This document shows, one piece after another, positions 55,830-64,000 of a stretch of 64,000 bases of DNA (position 1 is the first letter of the stretch; the number at the start of each line of letters is the position of its first letter). Below the pieces are notes generated by a model. It made no database searches. It was not told where the DNA came from and saw nothing but the letters and a program-made list of their open reading frames with translations. This DNA comes from Neofusicoccum parvum (lineage: Eukaryota > Ascomycota > Dothideomycetes > Botryosphaeriales > Botryosphaeriaceae), in assembly GCA_020912385.1 (NCBI GenBank), contig CP087219.1, positions 1,550,001-1,614,000 of the forward strand, in the 5' to 3' direction. Position numbers and translations under genes: made by a program.

Positions 55830-55836
55830 TATAAAG
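55830..55836 (+). promoter_or_regulatory. TATA box of the intact NmrA-like gene
   Basis: TATAAAG, 103 bp upstream of ATG 55939. The leader between them is A/C/T-rich. A clear TATA box suggests inducible rather than housekeeping expression (inference). Confidence 0.55.
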
Positions 55837-55938
55837 GGCCGTTCAATATCCTCGCAACAGGCTTCAATCACAGCACCGCAACCTCATCATTCAATCCTAT
55901 CATTGCCTCCGCAACTCATCTCTCCATATCAACTCAAC

Positions 55939-56847
55939 ATGTCCAAAATCATTCTCATCACCGGCGCCACTGGTAGGCAGGGCGGCGCCGTCATCAAATC
56001 CCTGCTCGCCTCCAACGCCGACATCACCATCGCCGCCGTCACGCGCAACCTCTCGTCCCCCTCTGCCCAAGCCCTGGGCCAGCAATCCCCCAAAATCAAG
56101 CTCATCCGCGGCGACCTCGACAACCCGACCGCCATCTTCACCGCCGCCGCCGCCGCCACCTCCCAGCGCGTCTCCGCCGTCTTCAGCGTCCAAACGCTGA
56201 ACGCGGCGGACAACCAAGGCCCGGCGACGGAGCAAGCGCAAGGCACGGCGCTCGTCGACGCGGCCATCGCCGCCTCGGTCGTGCACTTCGTCCAGGCGTC
56301 CGTCGACCGGCACGGCGCCGCCAACGCCACCGCGGTCCCGCACTTCGCCAGCAAGCACCGCATCGAGCAGCACCTGCTGGCGCGCGCGCCCGCCGCCGGC
56401 ATGACCTGGACCGTCGTGCAGCCCGTCGCCTTCCTCGAGAACTTCGCGCCGCCGACGGGCGCCGGCTTCGCCGCCATGTGGAAGGTCGCGCTGGGGTTCG
56501 ACAAGCCGCTGCAGCTGGTGTCGGTTGCGGACATCGGGCGCGTGGCGGCCGAGGCGCTGCTGCGTCCCGAGAGCTATGCTGGGAGGGTGATTCCGCTGGT
56601 GGGCGAGGAGATCGCGTTGAGGGAGGTGGAGAGGGTGTTTAAGGAGAAGACCGGGGGTGATCTGCCGTATCTGCCGGATGAGGTGGCGGCGGGGATCCTG
56701 GACGGGGATTACGATATGAAGATGATGTTTGAGTTCTTTGTGGAGCAGGGCTATGGCGCGGATATTGCAGCGCTGAAGAAGGAGTTCCCGGGGTTGCTGG
56801 ATTATGCGGCGTCATTGGAGAAGGAGAACAGCGGGTCTGTTGTCTGA
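55939..56847 (+). CDS. NmrA-like NAD(P)-binding protein, 302 aa
   Basis: Single exon. The Rossmann nucleotide-binding loop ITGATGRQGG lies at 6-15, followed by the NmrA/isoflavone-reductase-type order: LIRGDLDNP, AVFSVQTLN, VHFVQASVDR, FASKHRIEQHL, WTVVQPVAFLENF and DIGRVAAEALL. The catalytic Tyr of short-chain dehydrogenases is not in its usual place, so it may be a dinucleotide sensor rather than an enzyme, like NmrA in nitrogen regulation. The C-terminal part (MFEFFVEQGYGADIAALKKE) is helical. I start at MSKIIL; the frame is open upstream to 55903. The broken paralogue at 54033-54913 lies head to head. Exact role unknown. Confidence 0.9.
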   Translation: MSKIILITGATGRQGGAVIKSLLASNADITIAAVTRNLSSPSAQALGQQSPKIKLIRGDLDNPTAIFTAAAAATSQRVSAVFSVQTLNAADNQGPATEQAQGTALVDAAIAASVVHFVQASVDRHGAANATAVPHFASKHRIEQHLLARAPAAGMTWTVVQPVAFLENFAPPTGAGFAAMWKVALGFDKPLQLVSVADIGRVAAEALLRPESYAGRVIPLVGEEIALREVERVFKEKTGGDLPYLPDEVAAGILDGDYDMKMMFEFFVEQGYGADIAALKKEFPGLLDYAASLEKENSGSVV

Positions 56848-57727
56848 GCGGTCTGATTGTATGAGAATGCGGGTTTGTGTTCCGGGATGTGCTGGATCAT
56901 TTTGGACGAATACAGCGTAGATTGAGCTTACCAACCACCGACTTTTTCTTGTGTTCTTCTTTCTTCGTTCAAAGCTTAGACCATACACATTAGAATATCC
57001 AACTATCAATTCATTCGTTTTCCTTTGGTATACGCTATGATTTGGTCCTTGTGCTTTTATCAAAGTATCGGGCTGTGGCGCGGCCACTGGTTTTCTATGC
57101 AGTATCCCAGGTAACAGCAGTGTAGGATTGGGCGGACTGCTTATGATGCGGACTAATGAGACAATCAGAAAGATAAAGGAAACGATTCAAGGTCTCATAC
57201 ACAACTATACGCTGGACTGTGGCTCCTACACATAAGAACAAGGTAAGCTAAACTACAATCGGGCGTCGGCGACAGTGCACCGTATGTGAACAGGAAAGGA
57301 ATCCCGCAGTCCAAGGATACGGGATATTGTCTAGGCATGATAGCCCGCGTTACCAGCAAGTGCTGAAATCTTCATCTGTGCGGAGAAGATCTGGAAGCGC
57401 TGCTCCTCTCCCATCCCATGTGCCCGTGTACGATTGGTCATATACTTCATGACGCTGAACTTGAGCTCGCTCTAGGAAGGAGCGGGCTGGCATCTCTCCA
57501 AGTGCCAGCACGCTAAGCCTGAAATGTACGAGAGTCGTCCAAGATGGGAAGTTGCCGCTATCACGTGCCATAATATCGCGTCTCTCTTCCGCCGTCGCGT
57601 CACTCCAGAAACACTGCGCCACGCTGTCCTCAATTCTTCCGACCACTGCGCCATCCTCGCTTCTTCCAACCTTTTGATCTCTCATACACAACTGGCAGCA
57701 TCCTTGACGACCGCGAAGTCTCTCAGA
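56848..57727. other. intergenic; no gene supported
   Basis: 3' flank of the NmrA-like gene and upstream region of the 403-aa gene. The next gene's frame is open back to 57524, but conserved-looking sequence begins at 57728. The minus frame 57844-57350 is a shadow. Confidence 0.4.
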
Positions 57728-58988
57728 ATGGCGTCCAACGAGCCTCACGGAAGCTCGAGCTCCTCTCACGACAGCCCGGGCACGTTCATCCACATCCTTC
57801 GGGAGCTTGAGAAGGAAGATACTATCAACACCTCTAGTGGGCATCGTGCTACTTACGGACCTTCACAGGCTATTCGGGCCGGTCAGATCTATGTCATTCC
57901 CAACGCCGAAGCTCACGCTCTCATGGACTCTGAGGATATTCGCCAGAAGATCTCCGCCATCTTCGCCAACTCCCAGAAGCTCCAAGGATCTGCCTACGGC
58001 TCGCCGCAGTTCGGTGCTACGATCATGAACAAAATCGTCGGCGACGCTGGCCCTGACACGCCACTCTCTCGAATCGACCCTTCTTCCCGGCCCGCCATCT
58101 GGCACTCTCCACTCGCGCAGCTCCCACCGGCCAACGGCTACGAATGCGTCGACCAGAAGCTCAAGCGCATCGCCTTCCTCGAGCAGCAACTCGGCGCCCC
58201 CTTCGCCGCCATCATCCACGCGCCTCTGATCCGCGTCGAGGAGGTCCTGACCATCGACCTGCCCGGCCTGACCGCCATGGCCGCCCTGGTCGGCCACTAC
58301 AAGCGCCGCAACCTCGACCTCAACCTCTTCCGGAGCTTCGCCTTCCGCCAGCTCGAGCAGCGCAGAGACGCCTCCAACCCCGCGGCCCCGCTCCGCCTGA
58401 CCCGCGCCGACGTCCTCGCCATTCACGACTTCCTCGACGCCAACACCGGCTCCGGCCACGACGGCACCGCGCATCTCCAGCGCCGCCGCGCCGCCGCCTC
58501 GGCGTCGCCGGGCTTGCTCGCCGACCGTGACGGTCTCGCAACCGCTGAGGCCATGCTGCGTAGGTTGCCCTTGTCGCTCGGCTGCGTGGGTGGTGCTAAC
58601 CTCGTCAGAATTAGACACCGGCGCGCTGCCTGCCGCCGCCGAGAAGCGGGCGCGTTCCGAGTCGGGCCCGCCCAGCCCGCAGGACAACCGCGGCTGGAAG
58701 GCGCCGCGTCTGGGTGGATCAGGCTCCGTGCCCGCGATCAGGCAGCTGGAGGGGGAGTGGGCGAGGCTGGAGGTGGAGAAGAGAGAGTTGGAGGAGAAGG
58801 TGGCGGAGCTGGCTGCTGACAAGCAGCAGCTGGAGGCCGACAAGGCGAGGCTTGTCGAGGAGAAGGAGGAGCTGGCGGCCGGCAAGGCGGCCTCGGAGGA
58901 GATGGCGGCGGGGGAGAAGGAGAGGGCGGGTGCCCTGGAGAAGATTCTTGGGGAGATCGCCGGGATGGCGGCCAAGCGCCATCCCTAA
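57728..58988 (+). CDS. hypothetical protein with C-terminal coiled coil, 403 aa (local family member 2)
   Basis: Two exons: 57728-58559 and 58609-58988. The 49-nt intron (GTAGGT, GCTAAC branch point, GTCAG) joins TAEAMLQ to LDTGALPAAAEKRARSES. I start at MASNEPHGSS. Residues 135-240 form the globular part: FLEQQLGAPFAAIIHAPLIR, IDLPGLTAMAAL, FRQLEQRRDASNPAAP (206-220), and LTRADVLAIHDFLDANTG (223-240). A KRARSES-type basic patch follows, then a long coiled coil to the end (LEVEKRELEEKVAELAADKQ). There is no signal peptide. Not a family I recognise. It shares ordered motifs with the gene at 51913. Third-position C bias is strong, unlike the gene at 59339. Confidence 0.78.
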
Positions 58989-59338
58989 ACGGGAAAATCT
59001 TGGCACGACTTCTTTCCTGTTTCGGCAGTTTACGGGGAAATGGCGGAGGGCGTAATAACGGGAAGTTCACAGCATAGAGCAAGCGTGTTCAAATTGTATT
59101 ATTGTATTATACATGCTGTCTGAGCTCGTGACTCATGGGGAGTTGCAGCATTCGTCCGTACGCGAATGTTCTGTCGCGCGCCTCAAGTATCGACACCAGT
59201 AGTTTCCACCCGAAGCCAGTTTCTATGGACCTAAGCTAGCCCGGGACCACCTCGATTTGTTTGATTTAAATCTTAAATCATGGACGTCGAGGCTGATTCT
59301 ACACGATACAAAAACCCATCATCACATCGTCACCCACC
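58989..59338. other. intergenic; no gene supported
   Basis: Short AT-richer spacer between tandem genes. It contains TATTATTGTATTATAC near 59096-59112, perhaps part of the 3' signal region of the upstream gene. Confidence 0.4.
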
Positions 59339-60478
59339 ATGGCGAACTCCCCGAGCAATGAGGTATTCATCCACACGATCATAACTTCGTCCTACTTAAG
59401 CTTACAATACGTTTTTGTTCAGAGGAGTACCGCGATCATGGCGCTAAAGAGTTATTGGAAGTCTATTCCTCGCCTCTGGGTCCCTAAGCGTTGGTCTAAC
59501 GAGGCGACAACGGAGAATAGTCTGCCGACTAAACTTCTTGTCGCCTTAGCCGACCTAGCACGCCACGGGGCATTCAATCAGATGCGTCTGCGTGCTCATC
59601 AGACCATCAATCACCTGCTTGGCAAGAAGAGTTCCGACGAATCCCAGGTCTCAACCCGACCCACTCTGGATAGCCTGGTGCCGTTTGCCGTGGAGGCCGA
59701 ACAGGAATTCATCAGGCTTTGGCCACCTGATGCGTCGGCTGGTCTTACCGGTTTCGATTTCATACCGAAATCACATGCGGTCGAGCAGTTTGGGGCCTGG
59801 CCTCAGCGCGACTTGTACGACCAGGCTTACGCGGACACTCTCGTGTTGGAGGCGTACCAGAACGCCCTCAACAACCGCGGTTCAGCTTTCGGCGATACCC
59901 TATACGGCCCCACGATCAGTGAAAAGACCATAATAGACAGGATTAGGGACTGGAATAAGTACAACAGGCCCGCAGGCAGGCTGTGGCGTGTTCCTGATAG
60001 GAATACCATCACCGGATATGGGGCTGGGGAGAGAGCCATCAAGGAGAAGAGGGATTGTTTCTTCAAGCTGGAGTTGTGCTTCGAAGTTCCGATGGCCAAA
60101 ATCATGCTCATGGACGAGCTCCGGCCAGAGGACGCCTACTACATTCCAGCCGGGATACTTAAGAGGCTCGCTCAAATCGTGACTCGCTTCCCGAACATCA
60201 ATCTGAAAACTCTTCACCACTACCTTCTCGCTGAGAAGCGTCACGCGGATGGCGATCGACAGTACTACAATCTCTCCCAGAAGGATGTACAGAAAGTCAT
60301 CAGCAAGCTTCAGAACCTGCAGGACGAGGGTAAACCGATCAATCCTGGAGAGGAAATGCTACCACCCAAACTGGAGCGCGCACTGTTCGGTTCCCCTCGG
60401 ATCGCATACCGACACCTCAAATACAAGGCCCCACTGGTGAGCTATCCAGGAACAAGAGTTAATGACCGTCAAACATGA
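59339..60478 (+). CDS. hypothetical protein, about 359-379 aa (possible family member 3)
   Basis: Open frame from ATG 59339 to TGA 60476-60478. A 60-nt stretch 59363-59422 (GTATTC...TTTTTGTTCAG) is in frame, stop-free and hydrophobic with a pyrimidine-rich end, so it is probably an intron; without it the protein reads MANSPSNE-RSTAIMALKS and has 359 aa. The central part has FIRLWPPDASAGLTGFDF and TISEKTIIDRIRDWNKYNRP, loosely like the LWPP and (I/L)TxxDI blocks of the gene at 51913. No known domain, signal peptide or clear coiled coil. The C-terminus is unsettled: a GTGAGC donor at 60437 with acceptor GGCAG (60486) would replace the last 14 residues by another 70. Codon use is less GC-biased than its neighbours. 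Confidence 0.6.
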   Translation: MANSPSNEVFIHTIITSSYLSLQYVFVQRSTAIMALKSYWKSIPRLWVPKRWSNEATTENSLPTKLLVALADLARHGAFNQMRLRAHQTINHLLGKKSSDESQVSTRPTLDSLVPFAVEAEQEFIRLWPPDASAGLTGFDFIPKSHAVEQFGAWPQRDLYDQAYADTLVLEAYQNALNNRGSAFGDTLYGPTISEKTIIDRIRDWNKYNRPAGRLWRVPDRNTITGYGAGERAIKEKRDCFFKLELCFEVPMAKIMLMDELRPEDAYYIPAGILKRLAQIVTRFPNINLKTLHHYLLAEKRHADGDRQYYNLSQKDVQKVISKLQNLQDEGKPINPGEEMLPPKLERALFGSPRIAYRHLKYKAPLVSYPGTRVNDRQT

Positions 60479-61325
60479 AAAGGCAGGCAGAATCAAGGCA
60501 AGAGCCTCTGAGATTTTCGCAGGGATCAGGGTCGAGGACATTGAGGCGTGGGAAGCAGGAGATCAAAAATTTGGAGGAAAAGCAAGACGGAGTTATGAGC
60601 AAAGAGAAGATGGTAGGTGGGAAGAGGATGGAGCTCGATTTCCAAAGGGTCGAAAGCAGTCCGATAGGAACATCATGCTTGAAAGACAGTTCATAAAAAG
60701 AACATTCCAGGTACCGCTGTTGCACTGAAAAATATCATGGTGTCGCGTGAGACTACGCTTGTCTCAATTTTTACAAGGAGTTATTCAAAGCACACAAAAC
60801 TGTGCGTCTCTCATCTACTGGCTTTTCCTCGAAGTCTCGCACATGGCGTGATATCCAACGAAAAGAGTGACTCCAAACATGGCCCAATGACCAAATGAAA
60901 GGAATAAATGCATAATTCAAGATACTTGGTAAGCCCGCTTTGCTAGAAGTCTCTACTTGATAGTGAAGCGCAACTAATGACAACGACAAAGCGACGTCGG
61001 TCGTTCGGCCTCAGGCAGCAAAAACTTCGTTTGGTGCGATTTCATTCCGCATTAACTTGAAGAAGTCGAGGTGAATGGGAGGCAATGAAGGAAGGACGAG
61101 AAATTCTTGAAAGACAAGCAGTTTAGGGTTTCACCAACAGCACTACGTGCTGGTCGACGAGTTCGATGGAATATTTTGATTACGTATTTTTTGTTTGGGT
61201 GTAAATAATGAAATAAAGTAGATATAAAAGGTGATTTATTAGGCTGGATTTCCAGTGTGCCCAATACCACCACACCTGAAAGCGAATGAAACAAACGTGG
61301 GCTCTGAAATAAATGCCGTTTGACT
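60479..61325. other. intergenic; possible alternative 3' exon of the 59339 gene
   Basis: 60487-60728 stays open in two frames and one may be an alternative last exon of the upstream gene (for example RIKARASEIFAGIRVEDIEA in frame with ATG 60462). The rest is the AT-rich 3' flank of the GMC gene. Nothing else was recognised. Confidence 0.35.
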
Positions 61326-63393
61326 CTACGCTCCCTTGATGATATCAGAAGCAATCTTCTCCGCAAGCATATCTGCCGAACTGTCAGCCACAATCCCACC
61401 AACATAAACCTCAACGACACCAAGGAAAACTTACAAACGGTACTCTGCGGATGCCCCGGCGGCAGCGTCGGGAAGCTACTCGCGTCGACAACCCTCAACC
61501 CCTTGACACCATACACCCTCGCCTTCCCATCCAACACGGCGCCCTCATCACCCTGCTTCCCCATCTTACACGTACACGCCGCGTGCCACACCGTCGTCAA
61601 GCTCTTCTTCACCTGCTCATGAATCTCCTCATCCGACTGCACCTTATCCAGCCCGGGGTACGCCTCGCCCCCGACAACCACATCCTTCATCGCCGGCGAC
61701 GCCCAGATCTCGCGCATGCGCTTGTACATAGCGATAGCAAGCTCGATATCAGACTGCGAAGTCAACCAATTCGGGTTGATCAGCGGCGCATCCGCCGTAT
61801 CCGCCGACCGCAGCGTCACGTTGCCGCGGGACGTTGGGGCGACGATAGCGCCCAAGATGGTAGCATGCTGCCTATCCTGACGAGCGACGTCAGCGACAGG
61901 CGTGAGGAAGTCCTCAATATAACTATTAATAGTCAGCCACTCAGCCTCGGGCCAGTCGTCCGTGAACGCGGCCAGCGCGCTCTTCGCATCCGCGGAGAAG
62001 GTGTCGCCGTAGCCGGCGCTGGTCGACAGCTTCTCCCAGCCCAGGTACTCGACCACGTTGGACGCCAGCTCGCCCGTCTGCGTCGACACGTAGTCGGCCA
62101 GCCGCTTGGCCGCGTACAGCGGGTCTTTGATGACGCGGTTCAGCGTGACGAGGCTGACCTGGTACGACGGCCCGAACATGATGTGGTCCCACATGTTCTG
62201 GCCGACGCCGGACAGGTCCGATAGCACTTTGACGCCAAGCGCGGATAGCTGCGCGGAGGGCCCGATGCCGGAGACCATGAGCAGCTGCGGGGATTGAAAG
62301 GCGCCGGCGGAGACGATGACTTCCTTGCGCGCGTTGATGGTGTATTTGATGCCGGCGCTGTCGACGGCGACGCCGGTGGCCTTTTTGGTGCTGTCGAAGA
62401 GGATCTTCTTGGCGAGCGTGCGGGTGTAGACTTTCAGCTTGGGGTTGGACTTGGCTCTGGTGATGAACTGGTCGGAGCCGCTTCGGGTGGCGTCGGAGGA
62501 GCGGATGGTCGTGGAGAGGTATGCGCCGCCGAGGAGGCTGCCACTGTTGAAGTCGTTGACGCTTTGGATGCCGACGGCGGCCATGCCATTCTCGAGCCAT
62601 GTTGCCGCCGCGCTGACAAAGTTGGAGTAGCCCACTTGAACCGGGCCGGGAGTGCCAGGGAGGAAGGCATCAGAGTTGTAGCGAGTGGTGACATTGGAGC
62701 CACGCTTGGCGTTGTTTGGTGGGGTGAAAGTGAAGCTGTTCTTGAAATGCTTCTGCGTGTTCTGCCAGGTCCAGCTGCTGTCTCCGGTAAGGTCGGCCCA
62801 CTGGTCATAGCACTGAGCAGTACCTCTGTGCGAATGTTAATGAGGATGCATGCGCTGGACTCGGGTCGAACCTTACCTTTGGTAAATCATAAAGTTTAAT
62901 GCGGAGCTGAGCATTCGTTAGCGTAGTCGCGAAACTATAAGTCGTGAGACTCATACCTCCCACCTAGACACTTCCCGCGTGCGTAGTGGAACTTTCGCCC
63001 ATTGGCGCCATCTTGGGGCTGGGTCTCGAACATCCAATCAACAAGCGGAAGCGCATCAGACATGGACATGCCAATGTTGAAGACATCGCCAGCAGGAGAA
63101 GTCGTCAAGAGCGGCTTGCCGACTTGGTAGTAGCCACCGGCTTCGATGATGGCGACGGAGTAGCCAGCTTCTACCAGACGCACACCGATGGTGTTGCCTG
63201 CAGTGCCGCCTCCAACAACGACGTAGTCATATGTGGCTGTGATGCCAACTGCGCCACCGAGAGCTCCGAGGGCAGTGTCCACAAAGCCTTTCCCGCTGCC
63301 AAGATTTCCAAGCAAATCGGCCAGCGGGCCAAACAGCTGCGGTGCTGCAAGTGTTTGGGAACACAACGAGAGGAAGAAAAGAGAGGTCCGCAT
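61326..63393 (-). CDS. secreted GMC oxidoreductase, 634 aa
   Basis: Four exons: 63393-62957, 62906-62877 (30 nt), 62825-61435 and 61372-61326. The introns are 50, 51 and 62 nt. The micro-exon restores the first GMC signature as GKCLGG-SSALNFMIYQR-GTAQ, and the last exon supplies YMLAEKIASDIIKGA. A signal peptide covers residues 1-17 (MRTSLFFLSLCSQTLAA). FAD binding: VVVGGGTAGNTIG at 58-70 with AIIEAGG; second signature GAFQSPQLLMVSGIGP; catalytic pair in WHAACTCKMG and GHPQSTVY. It would oxidise an alcohol or sugar outside the cell and, if an oxidase, release H2O2. The family includes aryl-alcohol oxidases, glucose oxidases and dehydrogenases; which of these it is cannot be told. Confidence 0.94.
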
Positions 63394-64000
63394 GCCGAAC
63401 GAGGATGGAGAGAAAGGAATTTGAAGTGAGTGGGTGGTCTGCAAGACCAACTGGATGTACAGAAAAGGAATCAAAAAGCAGCACTCATGAAGCGCCCACG
63501 GAGAATGGAATCGTCAAGGTCCGTTTCAAACAGGAAACAAACGCAAGAAACACGCCAAATATATTTCTGTCAGTCAACGCCATGGTCCCAGAGGGAGCTG
63601 AGGTCGATGTGTGGCTGTCCCTGCCAAGGCAAGCCTCAATGAGATCATTGACGGCACTGATTGGATGTGTCTGGGCCGGTGCGGTCTGGCTTCTGCGATC
63701 TCTAATTATGGAGGCTAGATGTGGAGAAGAGACCTGGACTCGATGTTTTGAAGGACCCGGGACCCGCTCCTCTAGCCAGATCGATCGACTAGCCTCTCGA
63801 GTGATGCCGTGGTGGGTTTAGCTGCCGCCAAGATGGCGGACTAATGGAAGACGGTCCGCAGCTGGGTGATCGAGATACAGCCTAGCGCGAGCCAAAATTG
63901 GTTTCAGAACACGAAAGGTACTGAGAGCCATGGTGCACACCAACGGAGATACAAGAATGACCCTGGTCCGGTCGAGTTGATCTGCACATGGCGCACATAC
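63394..64000. promoter_or_regulatory. upstream region of the GMC oxidoreductase to the window end
   Basis: No gene supported. An AAATATATTT element at about 63557-63567, some 165 bp upstream of the start, could serve as a TATA box for the leftward GMC gene. The frame 63342-63821 (+) is not protein-like. Confidence 0.35.

Larger units (their letters stand above)
54914..55938. other. intergenic between the two NmrA-like genes
   Basis: Divergently flanked: the broken gene points left and the intact gene right. A GGT/GGC trinucleotide run lies at about 54926-54977, next to the broken gene's start. A TATA box for the intact gene is at 55830-55836. No other gene is supported. Confidence 0.5.

Noticed and set aside
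51913..60728. A secondary-metabolite cluster formed by the NmrA-like gene, GMC oxidoreductase and neighbours
   Set aside because: No backbone enzyme (polyketide synthase, NRPS, terpene synthase), transporter or pathway regulator is present in the region.

Overview
The window is nuclear DNA from a filamentous ascomycete (Pezizomycotina; a dothideomycete is my guess, not shown). Evidence: protein genes carry many 49-105-nt introns with GTRNGT donors, CTRAC branch points and CAG/TAG acceptors; coding GC3 is high; the gene set is typical of Pezizomycotina (HET-domain protein, MOT1-type molybdate transporter, Btz/CASC3-like protein, GMC oxidoreductase, salicylate-hydroxylase-type monooxygenase). 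There is no operon structure. I rebuilt gene models by joining open frames at splice sites and checking phase; spans below run from start codon to stop codon and include introns.

Layout. 0-10.7 kb is accessory: the edge of a leftward gene, a small coiled-coil protein, a HET-domain protein, a repeat-rich stretch with a decayed remnant (3.3-5 kb), an AIM6-like membrane phosphodiesterase, another small coiled-coil protein and an FAD monooxygenase. 11-51.5 kb is mostly core housekeeping: adenylosuccinate synthetase (ADE12), the replication-checkpoint mediator MRC1, a Myb/SANT protein, COQ7 (ubiquinone synthesis) divergent from RTF1 (Paf1 complex), a PNUTS-like PP1-binding transcription/3'-end factor, SLY1 (ER-Golgi SM protein), a Btz-domain mRNA-binding protein, an Osh3-type lipid transfer protein, two large uncharacterised fungal proteins (1229 and 630 aa), an HSL-type alpha/beta hydrolase and a molybdate transporter.

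51.9-64 kb is accessory again: three uncharacterised genes that appear to share a divergent domain, an intact NmrA-like NAD(P)-binding protein beside a broken paralogue, and a secreted GMC oxidoreductase.

Functionally the core genes are unrelated to one another. Several serve RNA polymerase II transcription and mRNA handling (RTF1, PNUTS-like, Btz, Myb), several serve membranes and trafficking (SLY1, OSH3, AIM6-like), and there is one gene each for purine synthesis, ubiquinone synthesis, molybdate uptake and the replication checkpoint. Divergent pairs with short shared upstream regions are COQ7/RTF1, PNUTS-like/SLY1 and the 630-aa gene/molybdate transporter. No rRNA, tRNA or CRISPR array and no intact transposable element was recognised by eye.
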